Assembly (NCBI GenBank): GCA_944383825.1
Contig: CALWRA010000012.1
Coordinates: 1-64,000, forward strand
DNA from: an uncultured Acetatifactor sp.
GTDB lineage: Bacteria; Bacillota; Clostridia; Lachnospirales; Lachnospiraceae
Direction of reading: 5' to 3'
Length of the DNA stretch: 64,000 nt
Below the pieces are notes generated by a model. That model worked only from the letters and a program-made list of their open reading frames with translations. It did no database searches and was not told the origin of the DNA. The translations under genes and the position numbers were made by a program. Positions 7,762 through 17,613 of the stretch are shown in pieces (position 1 is the first letter of the stretch; each line of letters begins with the position of its first letter).

Positions 7762-10440
7762 TTGCGGGAATCAGAATTAACCCCCATGATGCAGCAATAC
7801 ATGGAAACGAAAAAGCAATATCCTGACTGCATTCTTTTTTATCGGCTGGGCGATTTTTATGAAATGTTTTTTGAAGATGCCCTGACTGCGTCAAAGGAAC
7901 TGGAAATCACATTAACGGGAAAAAACTGCGGGCTGGAGGAGAGGGCTCCTATGTGCGGCGTGCCTTATCACGCGGTAGAAGGATATTTGACCAAATTGGT
8001 CGACAAAGGCTATAAGGTTGCAATCTGTGAGCAGATGGAGGATCCCAAGCTGGCCAAAGGACTTGTGAAGCGGGATGTAATCAGAATTGTCACTCCGGGC
8101 ACCAACCTGAATATGCAGTCTCTTGAGGAGTCCAGAAACAATTACTTGATGTGCATAGCCTACACGCCCGTGAAAATTGGCCTTTCTGTGGCGGACGTAA
8201 CCACGGGAGACTATTACCTGACGGAGGTGGAGGACCTGCGTAAGCTGCAGGATGAGCTGATGAAATATGAGCCGTCCGAGATTGTTTGTAATGACGCTTT
8301 TTTGGTGAGCGGCATGGATATTGACGATTTAAAGGGCAGACTGCATATTTCTGTAAATATGCTGGAAGCTCATTTTTTTGATGATGAGAACTGCAGAAAG
8401 ATGCTCATGCGCCATTTTAAGGTAAATACGCTGATGGGCCTGGGAGTGGAAGATTTTCCCATGGGACTGACTGCCGCCGGCGCTCTGCTTCAGTATCTAT
8501 ATGAGACCCAGAAGACGGATCTGGAGCATTTTACCCATATTTATCCCTATCTTACAAGCAAATACATGCTGCTGGACAGCTCTACCAGAAGAAATCTGGA
8601 GCTGACGGAAACCCTGAGGGAAAAACAAAAAAGAGGCTCTCTTCTTTGGGTTTTGGATAAGACAAAAACAGCCATGGGGGGCCGGACGCTCAGAAGCATG
8701 CTGGAGCAGCCGCTGATTGATAAGGAAGAGATGGAGAAGCGACTGGACGCCATTGAGGAGCTGAATGGGGACAGTGTTTCCAGAGATGAGCTCAGGGAAT
8801 ACCTAAGCCCCATCTACGATCTGGAAAGGCTGCTTAGCAAGGTGACTTACAAAACGGCAAATCCAAGAGATCTGATTGCTTTCCGAAATTCCCTTGAGAT
8901 GCTTCCTCATATAAAAACCGTTCTGAAGGGATTTCAGAAGGACGCTCTGACAAATATATTCAATGATATTGAGGGGCTTGAGGATATTTATCAGCTGATT
9001 TCAAATGCCATTGAGGAGGAACCGCCTATTGCTATCCGGGAGGGGGGCATCATAAGAGATGGCTTTGATGAAACCGTAGACATGCTGCGCAGTGCAAAGC
9101 ATGACGGAAAGCAGTGGCTGGCCCGCCTGGAGGAGGAGGATCGGGAGCGGACCGGCATTAAGAACCTTAAGATAAAATATAATAAGGTGTTCGGATATTA
9201 TTTTGAGGTTACCAATTCCTATAAGGACATGGTGCCGGAGGATTACATTCGCAAGCAGACGCTTGCCAACGCAGAAAGATATACGACCCCCCGACTCAAG
9301 GAGCTGGAGGATACCATATTGAATGCGGAGGAGAAGCTGCAGGGGCTGGAGTATGATCTGTTCTGCAGGATCAGGGATTCTATTGCTATGGAAATAGAGC
9401 GGATTCAGAAGACGGCAAAGGCAGTTGCAAGGCTGGATGTTTTTGCATCCCTGTCCCTGGTGTCCGAGCGTAATCGATATGTGCGCCCTAAGCTGAACGA
9501 AAGGGGGCTTATTCATATAAAGGATGGCAGGCATCCGGTGGTGGAGCAAATGATCACCAACGATATGTTTATTGCAAATGATACCTGCCTGGATAACGGA
9601 GCGCATTGCATCAGCGTTATCACCGGCCCCAACATGGCGGGAAAATCCACTTACATGAGACAGACAGCTTTGATAGTGCTTATGGCACAGATAGGGTGCT
9701 TTGTTCCGGCAAAGACAGCCAATATCGGAATTGTGGATCGCATATTTACTCGTGTGGGGGCCTCCGACGACCTGGCAAGCGGCCAGTCTACCTTTATGGT
9801 GGAAATGAACGAGGTGGCAAATATTTTGAGAAATGCTACCGCAAACAGCCTGCTGATTCTGGATGAAATAGGAAGAGGAACCTCAACCTTTGATGGACTC
9901 AGCATTGCCTGGGCTGTTATAGAGCACATTAGCAACCGGAAGTTTCTTGGAGCAAAGACCTTATTTGCCACTCATTATCATGAGCTCACAGAGCTGGAAG
10001 GAAAGATGAGCAATGTGAACAATTATTGTATCGCCGTTAAGGAATGCGGGGACGACATTGTTTTTCTGAGAAAAATTGTGAAGGGCGGCGCGGATAAGAG
10101 CTATGGAATTCAGGTGGCCAAGCTGGCCGGCGTGCCGGATATGGTGATTGACAGAGCTAAGGAAATTGTAGAGCAGTTAAGCGATAATGACATCACGGAA
10201 AAGATCCAGCGCATTAGCGTGGACACTAAGGCGGAGACAAAAGCCCGCAGACAGCCGAAATATGACGAGGTAGATCTGGCTCAGATGAGTTTGTTTGACA
10301 CTGTCACCGATGAGGACGTGCTCAGGGAACTTATGGAAATTGAAGTCACTGCCATGACGCCGCTGGATGCTCTGAATACCCTTTACCGGCTGCAGAATAA
10401 GCTGAAAAACCGATGGAACAGCACAAAGGGCGGAGAATAA
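7762..10440 (+). CDS. mutS: DNA mismatch repair protein MutS
   Basis: This 892-residue mismatch-recognition ATPase begins repair by binding mispairs and recruiting MutL. The N-terminal mismatch-binding domain has LFYRLGDFYEMFFEDA with the mismatch-stacking Phe. The ATPase domain has Walker A GPNMAGKST, Walker B LLILDEIGRGTSTFDG and the ATHYHEL motif. Near the C-terminus, QMSLF fits a beta-clamp binding motif. I place the start at TTG 7762 because AGGAG is 8 bases upstream (7749-7753); the in-frame ATG at 7681 lies in the 5' hairpin and has no binding site. mutL follows 14 bases after the stop. Confidence 0.97.
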   Translation: MRESELTPMMQQYMETKKQYPDCILFYRLGDFYEMFFEDALTASKELEITLTGKNCGLEERAPMCGVPYHAVEGYLTKLVDKGYKVAICEQMEDPKLAKGLVKRDVIRIVTPGTNLNMQSLEESRNNYLMCIAYTPVKIGLSVADVTTGDYYLTEVEDLRKLQDELMKYEPSEIVCNDAFLVSGMDIDDLKGRLHISVNMLEAHFFDDENCRKMLMRHFKVNTLMGLGVEDFPMGLTAAGALLQYLYETQKTDLEHFTHIYPYLTSKYMLLDSSTRRNLELTETLREKQKRGSLLWVLDKTKTAMGGRTLRSMLEQPLIDKEEMEKRLDAIEELNGDSVSRDELREYLSPIYDLERLLSKVTYKTANPRDLIAFRNSLEMLPHIKTVLKGFQKDALTNIFNDIEGLEDIYQLISNAIEEEPPIAIREGGIIRDGFDETVDMLRSAKHDGKQWLARLEEEDRERTGIKNLKIKYNKVFGYYFEVTNSYKDMVPEDYIRKQTLANAERYTTPRLKELEDTILNAEEKLQGLEYDLFCRIRDSIAMEIERIQKTAKAVARLDVFASLSLVSERNRYVRPKLNERGLIHIKDGRHPVVEQMITNDMFIANDTCLDNGAHCISVITGPNMAGKSTYMRQTALIVLMAQIGCFVPAKTANIGIVDRIFTRVGASDDLASGQSTFMVEMNEVANILRNATANSLLILDEIGRGTSTFDGLSIAWAVIEHISNRKFLGAKTLFATHYHELTELEGKMSNVNNYCIAVKECGDDIVFLRKIVKGGADKSYGIQVAKLAGVPDMVIDRAKEIVEQLSDNDITEKIQRISVDTKAETKARRQPKYDEVDLAQMSLFDTVTDEDVLRELMEIEVTAMTPLDALNTLYRLQNKLKNRWNSTKGGE

Positions 10441-10454
10441 AAGACGAGGACGAT

Positions 10455-12338
10455 ATGGCGCAGATACATGTATTAGATTCAGAGACAATCGACAAAATCG
10501 CAGCAGGCGAGGTTGTGGAAAGGCCGGCCAGCGTTGTAAAGGAACTTGTGGAAAATGCCATTGACGCAAAAGCTACGGCTGTTACCGTGGAAGCGAAGGA
10601 TGGAGGCATTGAATTTATCCGGGTGACGGACAACGGAACCGGCATGGAAGGGGATCAGATCCGCAGGGCTTTCCTGCGTCATGCCACCAGCAAGATTGAA
10701 GACGCCCGGGATCTTGAGCGCATAACCAGCCTGGGGTTTCGGGGCGAGGCCCTTTCCAGCATCGCTGCGGTTTCAAGAGTGGAGGTAATCTCAAAGACAG
10801 CGGAAAGCCTGGCCGGAGTACGCATTCTTCTGGAGGGAGGCAGGGAAGTTGAATTCGGTGAAGTGGGGGCTCCGGAGGGAACCACCTTTTTGATGCGGAA
10901 TCTTTTCTTTAATACGCCTGTGCGGCGAAAGTTTTTAAAGACACCTGCCTCCGAGGGGGGATATATTTGTGATCTTATGGAGCATTTGGCGCTTTCCAGG
11001 CCGGATATTTCCTTTCAGTTCATATTGGGCGGCCAGACCAGATTTCATACTTCGGGAAACGGTGATCTAAAGGAAGTAATTTACAGGATATACGGCCGGG
11101 AGACTGCTTCCAGTCTCGTCCCCATACAATGGGAGCAGGAGGGCGTCCGCATTGAGGGTTATCTTGGAAAACCAGTGCTGGTGCGGTCCAATCGGAGCTT
11201 TGAAATCTATTTTATCAACGGACGCTTTGTAAAAAGCTCAGTTGTGGCGGGAGCTCTGGAAGAGGGATACCGGGAATATCTGATGCAGCATAAGTTCCCT
11301 TTTTGTGTGCTGCATATTCAGTTGGATCCCCACAGGATAGACGTGAACGTTCATCCCACCAAATTGGATGTAAGGGTAAACGGAGCGCCGGAATTTCGGA
11401 ATATTGTAACCGGCGCAGTCAGAGATACCCTGAAAAAGCAGGAAATGATACCGGATGCGGTTTTGGGAACCGAAAAAGAGGCAAAGAATTGGGAAAGAGA
11501 ATGCCAGAGAGCGTTTCAGAGGGAAAGAAGTAAGGAGCATTTTCCCGAGCCCTTTGAACAGAGGCGCAGAGAAAGCCTGCGGGTAATGGAGGAAGCGAAC
11601 TACTCTGGAAGGAAGACCGGACGGCCGGATTTTTCCCAAAATCCTGTGTGGGCCAGAGTCAGGAAAGCGGAGGAGGATGAAAAAATATCCCGTGCCGTAA
11701 AGGCGCCTGAGGGACAACAGATGAATTTCTTTGAGGAAAAGCTTCTAACCGTTGAAAACAGAGACAAATACCGTCTGATCGGCCAGGTGTTTGAAACCTA
11801 TTGGATGATACAGTTCGAGGATAAGCTGCTGATTATAGATCAGCATGCCGCCCATGAAAAGGTAAAGTATGAGAGAATGATGAAGCGCTACAGAGAGAAA
11901 GCACCGGTTTCTCAGAATCTTCTGCCGCCGGTGATTGTAAGTCTCACGGGTCAGGAAGAAGCTGTTCTTGAGGAGTATTTGGATGTTTTCCGGACCTTTG
12001 GGTTTGAGATCGAAGCCTTCGGAGGAAATGAGTACGCCCTGCGAAGCGTTCCGGCAGATCTGTATGGCTGCAGCGAGAGGGAAATGTTTTTGGAGGTTAT
12101 GGATCAGCTTCAGAGCTCGGGAAACAGAGGAACCCTCAAAGCGGTGGAAGAAAAAATAGCGTCCATGTCCTGCAAGGCGGCGGTGAAGGGCAATAACAGG
12201 CTGAGCGTACAGGAGGCTCAGGAGCTTATTGACGAACTTCTTACGCTGGAAAACCCTTATAACTGTCCTCACGGAAGACCTACGATTATCGCAATGAGCA
12301 GGACGGAGATGGAAAAGAAATTCAAGCGTATTGTGTAG
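10455..12338 (+). CDS. mutL: DNA mismatch repair protein MutL (endonuclease type)
   Basis: This 627-residue GHKL ATPase couples MutS to strand excision. N-terminal ATPase motifs are ELVENAIDA, DNGTGM and LGFRGEALSS. The C-terminal domain has the metal-binding endonuclease motif DQHAAHEKVKYE and the later zinc-site motifs SCKAAVKG and CPHGRP. This protein should therefore nick DNA itself, as in organisms lacking MutH. A linker of about 100 charged residues separates the domains and ends with QQMNFF, a possible clamp motif. ATG 10455 (MAQIHVLD) is chosen over the upstream ATG 10413, which lies inside mutS. Confidence 0.97.
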   Translation: MAQIHVLDSETIDKIAAGEVVERPASVVKELVENAIDAKATAVTVEAKDGGIEFIRVTDNGTGMEGDQIRRAFLRHATSKIEDARDLERITSLGFRGEALSSIAAVSRVEVISKTAESLAGVRILLEGGREVEFGEVGAPEGTTFLMRNLFFNTPVRRKFLKTPASEGGYICDLMEHLALSRPDISFQFILGGQTRFHTSGNGDLKEVIYRIYGRETASSLVPIQWEQEGVRIEGYLGKPVLVRSNRSFEIYFINGRFVKSSVVAGALEEGYREYLMQHKFPFCVLHIQLDPHRIDVNVHPTKLDVRVNGAPEFRNIVTGAVRDTLKKQEMIPDAVLGTEKEAKNWERECQRAFQRERSKEHFPEPFEQRRRESLRVMEEANYSGRKTGRPDFSQNPVWARVRKAEEDEKISRAVKAPEGQQMNFFEEKLLTVENRDKYRLIGQVFETYWMIQFEDKLLIIDQHAAHEKVKYERMMKRYREKAPVSQNLLPPVIVSLTGQEEAVLEEYLDVFRTFGFEIEAFGGNEYALRSVPADLYGCSEREMFLEVMDQLQSSGNRGTLKAVEEKIASMSCKAAVKGNNRLSVQEAQELIDELLTLENPYNCPHGRPTIIAMSRTEMEKKFKRIV

Positions 12339-12349
12339 GAAGGAAGATT

Positions 12350-13315
12350 ATGAATAAACCGCCAATGATCATTCTTACAGGTCCCACGGCAGTGGGAAAA
12401 ACCAATCTTTCCATAAAGCTGGCTAAAGAAGTGAGCGGAGAGATTATATCGGCGGATTCCATGCAGGTGTACCGGTATATGAATATCGGCTCCGCCAAAA
12501 TCAGGCCCGAACAAATGGAAGGCATTCCCCATCATCTAATCGATATTTTGGAGCCCTGGGAGGAATTCAATGTAGTGATTTTCCAGCAAAGGTGCAGGGA
12601 ATGCCTGCAGGGCATTTATGAAAGAAAGCATATTCCAATTGTGACGGGAGGCACGGGATTTTATATCCAGGCGCTGCTTCGGGAGATTGATTTTACGGAA
12701 AATGAGGAAAATTCCCATATACGCGGAAGGCTGGAGGGGCTTGCCGTCAGAAGGGGAGCGCAGTACTTACATGATATGCTTGCCAGAGTGGACGAGCCAT
12801 CAGCAAAGGCCATACATCCCAACAACATAAAGCGCACCATACGCGCCCTGGAGTATTATGAGCTGACGGGGAAGCGTATTTCCGATCACAATGAACAGGA
12901 GAAAAGCAGGCAGGATGCTTACAATGCCTGCTATTTTGTGTTAAATGACAGGCGTGAGAGGATCTATGAGCGTATTGAAAAGCGCGTCGATTCCATGATC
13001 TCCGAGGGGCTTGTGGAAGAGGTAGAGAGGCTTCGGGAGATGGGCTGCCATCGAGGCATGGTATCCATGCAGGGACTTGGCTACAAGGAAATTCTGTCTT
13101 ACCTGGAAGGGGGAGTCTCCCTGGAGGAAGCTGTGCGCATCTTAAAGCGTGATACCAGACATTTTGCAAAAAGACAGCTCACCTGGTTTCGCAGGGAAAA
13201 AGATGTGATATGGGTAGACAAGGATTTCTATATGTATGACGATGAGAAAATTATGGGGTTTATGCTTCAAAAAATGAAAGAAAAAAATATTTTCGGAAAT
13301 GGGGAAGAGCTATGA
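12350..13315 (+). CDS. miaA: tRNA dimethylallyltransferase
   Basis: This 321-residue enzyme transfers the dimethylallyl group to A37 of tRNAs reading UNN codons, giving i6A, the substrate of MiaB. The P-loop GPTAVGKT, the ISADSMQVYR motif, the VGGTGFYIQALL segment and the C-terminal KRDTRHFAKRQLTWFRR are all typical. It begins 12 bases after mutL with AGGAAG upstream. The mutL-miaA order is widely conserved. Its last bases overlap the start of the next gene (ATGA), showing coupling. Confidence 0.97.
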   Translation: MNKPPMIILTGPTAVGKTNLSIKLAKEVSGEIISADSMQVYRYMNIGSAKIRPEQMEGIPHHLIDILEPWEEFNVVIFQQRCRECLQGIYERKHIPIVTGGTGFYIQALLREIDFTENEENSHIRGRLEGLAVRRGAQYLHDMLARVDEPSAKAIHPNNIKRTIRALEYYELTGKRISDHNEQEKSRQDAYNACYFVLNDRRERIYERIEKRVDSMISEGLVEEVERLREMGCHRGMVSMQGLGYKEILSYLEGGVSLEEAVRILKRDTRHFAKRQLTWFRREKDVIWVDKDFYMYDDEKIMGFMLQKMKEKNIFGNGEEL

Positions 13316-14640
13316 AGGATACGGAAAAGCTATATGCCGCCATGGGCATTGGAGAGGAAGTGCTTGCATATGGGGACGCTGTGCTATTGGGGCTTAGGGA
13401 ACGCTTTGAGGCCATTGACGGCACTGCGGAATACAATCAGCTGAAGGTGCTTAAGGCCATGCAGGAAAATCAGGTTGGAGAAGCCTGTCTTTTGGGAACC
13501 ACCGGATACGGCTATAACGATCTCGGAAGAGACACATTGGAAAAGGTCTATGCAGGGGTGTTCCACACACAGGATGCCCTGGTGCGCCCTCAGATCACCT
13601 GCGGCACCCACGCCCTGGCTTTGGCCCTAATGAGCAATTTAAGACCGGGGGATGAACTGTTTTCTCCTGTGGGAAAACCTTATGACACTTTGGAAGAGGT
13701 CATCGGAATTCGTCCTTCGTCAGGCTCCCTTGCAGAATATGGAGTCACCTACCGCCAGGCGAATCTTCTTGCCGATGGAAGCTTTGACCATGAGGCCATC
13801 CACCGTGGAATAAACGAGAGGACAAAGCTGGTGGCCATACAGCGTTCCAAGGGGTATCAGACCCGCCCTACCCTGTCGGTGGAGCGTATCGGAGAGCTGA
13901 TTGCTTTTGTCAAGGACATAAAGCCGGATGTAATTTGTATGGTGGACAACTGTTATGGGGAATTTGTGGAGAGAAGGGAGCCCTCTGACGTAGGTGCGGA
14001 CATGGTGGTGGGATCCCTGATTAAGAATCCCGGCGGCGGCCTTGCTCCCATTGGAGGATATATAGCCGGAAAACGGAAATATGTTGAAAATGCCGCGTAC
14101 AGGCTTACCTCTCCGGGGCTGGGAAAAGAGGTGGGAGCCTCCCTGGGAATTCTCAGCGCCTTTTACCAGGGCTTTTTTCTGGCGCCCACAGTGACCGCTT
14201 CCGCTTTAAAAGGCGCCATCTTTGCGGCTAATATCTACGAGGCTTTGGGATTTTCGGTGACACCCGACGCCTCACAGGACAGATACGATATTATTCAGGC
14301 GGTCACCTTCGGAGCGCCGGAGGGGGTGAAGGCTTTCTGCCAGGGCATTCAGTCCGCAGCGCCGGTGGACGGCCATGTGACGCCAGAGCCCTGGGATATG
14401 CCGGGCTATGACTCTCAGGTAATCATGGCCGCGGGAGCCTTTGTGTCCGGTTCCTCCATTGAGCTTTCCGCGGACGGTCCGTTAAAGCCTCCTTACACGG
14501 TATATTTTCAGGGAGGACTCACATGGCCCCACGCCAAATTCGGTATTTTGAAATCACTTCAGTTTTTGCGTCAGAAAGGCATTATTTCGGAAGAGCAGAT
14601 TGCGAAGGCTCTGGAAAAATGTAGAAAAACCACAAAATAA
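13312..14640 (+). CDS. PLP-dependent lyase, methionine gamma-lyase-like family (YnbB type)
   Basis: This is a 442-residue fold-type I PLP protein of the Met_gamma_lyase family (PF06838), found after miaA in many Firmicutes. Visible features are TTGYGYNDLGRDTLE near residue 63, ITCGTHALALAL (cofactor phosphate region), CMVDNCYGEF, and the probable Schiff-base lysine in GSLIKNPGGGLAP. The in vivo substrate is not established; homologues are described as aluminium-resistance or C-S lyase proteins. The gene overlaps miaA by four bases, so it belongs to the mutS-mutL-miaA transcript. The function assignment is at family level only. Confidence 0.88.
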   Translation: MKDTEKLYAAMGIGEEVLAYGDAVLLGLRERFEAIDGTAEYNQLKVLKAMQENQVGEACLLGTTGYGYNDLGRDTLEKVYAGVFHTQDALVRPQITCGTHALALALMSNLRPGDELFSPVGKPYDTLEEVIGIRPSSGSLAEYGVTYRQANLLADGSFDHEAIHRGINERTKLVAIQRSKGYQTRPTLSVERIGELIAFVKDIKPDVICMVDNCYGEFVERREPSDVGADMVVGSLIKNPGGGLAPIGGYIAGKRKYVENAAYRLTSPGLGKEVGASLGILSAFYQGFFLAPTVTASALKGAIFAANIYEALGFSVTPDASQDRYDIIQAVTFGAPEGVKAFCQGIQSAAPVDGHVTPEPWDMPGYDSQVIMAAGAFVSGSSIELSADGPLKPPYTVYFQGGLTWPHAKFGILKSLQFLRQKGIISEEQIAKALEKCRKTTK

Positions 14641-14710
14641 AATCTATGAAATTTATGTACATACGGAAAATTTTGTGGTAGTATATAAAGACGTATGAGG
14701 AGGAAAAAAG

Positions 14711-14950
14711 TTGAAGAGAGTAAATTGGGTGCTGGTGATCCTTGTGCTGATAGGCTTTGTGATCGGTGGGTTTATCGGAACCTATTTTGACGGAAGCTTT
14801 TTAAATTACGGAAAATCCTTTGGACTGAATACGCCTGTTGAATTGGATCTTGGATTTATCCTGCTGACCTTCGGACTGAAAATCCAGATCACCATAGCCA
14901 GTGTAATCGGCGTTGTTATTTCCCTGGTTATTTACCGCTTCATCCGCTGA
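14711..14950 (+). CDS. DUF4321 small membrane protein
   Basis: This 79-residue protein has two membrane helices (about residues 4-23 and 50-76) and a short loop with Asn-Tyr-Gly. It matches the pattern of DUF4321 proteins that sit next to radC or mreB in Clostridia. The start is TTG, preceded by AGGAGG (14698-14703). It lies 70 bases after the PLP lyase and 53 bases before radC. Function is unknown; the neighbourhood suggests a link to the envelope. Confidence 0.8.
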   Translation: MKRVNWVLVILVLIGFVIGGFIGTYFDGSFLNYGKSFGLNTPVELDLGFILLTFGLKIQITIASVIGVVISLVIYRFIR

Positions 14951-15003
14951 GGCGGAGGCGTCTGAACATTTGTAGTCGTGCATCGGAGAAGGCAGGGAGA
15001 TGT

Positions 15004-15702
15004 ATGGACAAAAGCAAAGAAAAAAACAGAGAGAAAAAAACGGATCTTCCCTATGAAAGATTTCTGAGATTCGGCCCCGAAAATCTCACGGAGAGGGAGC
15101 TGCTCGCCATTATCATACGCACGGGTACAAAAGACCAAAGCGCCCTGCAGCTTGCCGAAAATGTTCTGGGACTGGCCAGATACCCCAGAGAAGGGCTTCT
15201 GGGCCTGTACGACGTAAGTATTGAGGAGCTCAAAAGCATCAAGGGAATCGGGGAAGTCAAGGCCATTAAGCTGAAATGCCTCACTGAGCTGTCCATGCGC
15301 ATAAGCACTGCCACGGCCAGGGAGGGAATATGCTTTCATGATTCGGCCGCCGTGGCCCGTTATTTTATGGAAAAGCTCAGGCACAGGGACACAGAATGCG
15401 TAATTTTGGTCTGTCTGGATGCAAAGGGACAGATGATAGAGGAAAAGAGGCTGTCCGAGGGCAGCGTGAGGATGTCGCTGATATCCCCCAGGGAGGTTTT
15501 TCTGGAAGCTCTAAAAAGCAGAGCTGTCCATATTCTGCTGGTACACAATCATCCCAGCGGAAATCCTGCTCCCAGCAGGGCAGATATAGAGCTCACCCAA
15601 AACATACGGGAGCTTGGGGAAAAAATGGATATTTCTCTGCTGGATCACATTATTATCGGTGATAACAGGTATACTAGCCTTAAAGAGGCGGCGTACCTGT
15701 AA
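15004..15702 (+). CDS. radC: RadC/UPF0758 family JAMM-domain protein
   Basis: This 232-residue protein has an N-terminal UPF0758 helix-hairpin-helix region (SIEELKSIKGIGEVKAIKL, about 77-95) and a C-terminal JAMM metal-binding domain with HNHPSGNPAPSRAD. The domain should coordinate zinc through the two His and the Asp. Despite the name, a role in DNA repair has not been confirmed for the family. It is regularly found just upstream of mreB in Firmicutes, as here. ATG 15004 follows GCAGGGAG. Confidence 0.93.
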   Translation: MDKSKEKNREKKTDLPYERFLRFGPENLTERELLAIIIRTGTKDQSALQLAENVLGLARYPREGLLGLYDVSIEELKSIKGIGEVKAIKLKCLTELSMRISTATAREGICFHDSAAVARYFMEKLRHRDTECVILVCLDAKGQMIEEKRLSEGSVRMSLISPREVFLEALKSRAVHILLVHNHPSGNPAPSRADIELTQNIRELGEKMDISLLDHIIIGDNRYTSLKEAAYL

Positions 15703-15727
15703 ATAACTTCAGAAAGGGGTTGTCATT

Positions 15728-16738
15728 TTGGCGAACAACGCATTCGGTATCGACCTTGGTACCAATAATATAAAAATTTACAGCAGAAACGACGATCAGA
15801 TCATGGTGGAAAAGAATATGATCGCCATCGAAAATAAGAATACTCTTTTTGCCTATGGAGACTCTGCATTTGAAATGTATGAAAAGGCGCCTGGAAATAT
15901 TCATATTTCTTATCCGCTTTCCAACGGAGTCATTGCGGATATCAAAAATATGGAGACACTGATAAAGTATTTTGTCGGAGATCTGCAGAAAGGAAGCACC
16001 AAGCCCGCCGACTTTTTTATAGCTGTTCCCACAGATGTGACAGAAGTGGAAAAGAGAGCCTTTTACGATTTGATAAAGGATGCAAACGTAAAAGCAAAAA
16101 AAATCATGGTGGTAGAGAAAGCCGTGGCCGATGGACTGGGGATGGATATTGATGTAAAGAATTCTCAGGGCGTGCTGGTCGTAAACGTGGGCTATGAGAC
16201 CACAGAAATATCCATATTGTCTCTCGGAGGCATTGTTCTGAGTCGTCTGATCAAGGTGGGAGGACTGAAGTTTGACGAGGCCATCCGCGCCGCGGTGAGA
16301 CGGGAGTTCAGCCTGATCATAGGCGGAAAAACGGCGGAAACCGTAAAAATCGCATTAAGAGATTTGGAACAGGATAAAAACGGCGCGGTTGTGTATGGCC
16401 GCGATATTGTTACGGGGCTTCCGGTGGAAAGGGAAATTCCCACAAAGCTTGTGGATGAGTCCCTGGAGGAGCATTTTAACACGATTATAGATAACGTGAA
16501 AGTGATTTTGGAAAGGACGCCTCCGGAGCTGGCGGCGGATATTTACCGTCACGGCGTTTATCTTACCGGCGGAGCCTCTCAGGTAAACCATCTCTCGGAG
16601 CGGCTGGCCGCCGGAACCGGACTTCGGGTGAATGTTGCGGAAAATCCTCTTACCAGCGTAGCCATAGGACTTGCGAAGATCATTAAGGACGACAATTATA
16701 AATCAGTAGCTTATGCAATCGAAGGGATGAGTAAATGA
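15728..16738 (+). CDS. mreB: Rod shape-determining protein, divergent MreB
   Basis: This 336-residue actin-like protein should organise wall synthesis along the side wall with MreC, MreD, RodA and PBP2. The phosphate-1 motif GIDLGTNNIKIY (7-18) and adenosine motif GVYLTGGAS (276-284) are recognisable. The phosphate-2 loop, usually VDIGGGTTE, reads VNVGYETTE here (152-160): the Asp is Asn and two Gly are Tyr and Glu. ATP binding or hydrolysis may thus be altered. The start is TTG 15728 with GAAAGGGG upstream. mreC overlaps the 3' end by four bases. Confidence 0.93.
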   Translation: MANNAFGIDLGTNNIKIYSRNDDQIMVEKNMIAIENKNTLFAYGDSAFEMYEKAPGNIHISYPLSNGVIADIKNMETLIKYFVGDLQKGSTKPADFFIAVPTDVTEVEKRAFYDLIKDANVKAKKIMVVEKAVADGLGMDIDVKNSQGVLVVNVGYETTEISILSLGGIVLSRLIKVGGLKFDEAIRAAVRREFSLIIGGKTAETVKIALRDLEQDKNGAVVYGRDIVTGLPVEREIPTKLVDESLEEHFNTIIDNVKVILERTPPELAADIYRHGVYLTGGASQVNHLSERLAAGTGLRVNVAENPLTSVAIGLAKIIKDDNYKSVAYAIEGMSK

Positions 16739-17613
16739 GCCCAATCATAAAAAGAAAAGGGGAGAAGTTTACTATACCGGGTAAATACCTCCTTTTTATT
16801 TTAACCTTTCTCTGCACGGCAATGATGCTTATCACTTTTGGGACGGATGTGTTCAACAGGCCCTTTAATACGGTTTTCGGGTATGTGATTGTTCCCTTTC
16901 AGCAGGGAATCAGCAGAATGGGCAGCTGGCTTGTAAACCGCTCTGAGGAGCTTGTGCAGATCAGGACGCTGCTGGAGGAAAATGAGAGGCTTCGGAATGA
17001 GGTGGCAGCCCTCACTGAAGAAAACACGCTTCTGCAGCAGGACAGATATGAGCTGAATCAGCTGCGGGAGCTGCTTGACCTGGATGAGCAGTATGGTGAG
17101 TACGACAAGGTAGGGGCCAGAATTATCAGCCGGGATTCCGGCAACTGGTATTCCTCTTTTATTATAGATAAGGGAACGGAGGACGGTCTTTCGGTGGACA
17201 TGAATGTGATCGCCGGAGGAGGGCTGGTAGGAATTATCACCTCCGTGGGACCTAATTGGGCCAGGGTTACTTCCATTATTTCCGACAACAGCAATGTGAG
17301 CGCAAAGACCCTTGCCACCGAGGATAATTTAATTGTATCAGGCGACCTGCAGCTTATGGCGGACGGAGTGATTACCTTCAGCATGCTGGTGGACAGCCGT
17401 AACGCCGTGACAGAGGGAGACAAGGTGGTGACCTCAGACATCAGCGATAAGTTCCTTCCCAACATCCTGATTGGTTATATCAACACCATAAACAGAGATT
17501 CCAACAATCTGACAAAATCAGGCTACATAACGCCGGCAGTGGATTTTGAGCATCTGGGGGAGGTTTTGGTGATTACAGATTTGAAACAGCAGGTAGTGGA
17601 AGAGGAAGAGTGA
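16735..17613 (+). CDS. mreC: Rod shape-determining protein MreC
   Basis: This 292-residue bitopic membrane protein links the MreB filament to extracellular PBP2. It has a short cytoplasmic tail, one membrane helix (about residues 17-37), a coiled coil (about 68-105, rich in Leu, Glu and Gln) and two beta domains with the family motifs GTEDGLSVDMNV and GGGLVGIIT. Length and order are normal. It overlaps both mreB (ATGA) and mreD (GTGA) by four bases, giving tight coupling of the shape complex. Confidence 0.95.
   Translation: MSPIIKRKGEKFTIPGKYLLFILTFLCTAMMLITFGTDVFNRPFNTVFGYVIVPFQQGISRMGSWLVNRSEELVQIRTLLEENERLRNEVAALTEENTLLQQDRYELNQLRELLDLDEQYGEYDKVGARIISRDSGNWYSSFIIDKGTEDGLSVDMNVIAGGGLVGIITSVGPNWARVTSIISDNSNVSAKTLATEDNLIVSGDLQLMADGVITFSMLVDSRNAVTEGDKVVTSDISDKFLPNILIGYINTINRDSNNLTKSGYITPAVDFEHLGEVLVITDLKQQVVEEEE

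Noticed and set aside
10413..10454. Upstream ATG start for mutL at 10413
   Set aside because: It lies within the end of mutS; homologous MutL proteins begin at the MAQIHVLD-type N-terminus, matching ATG 10455.
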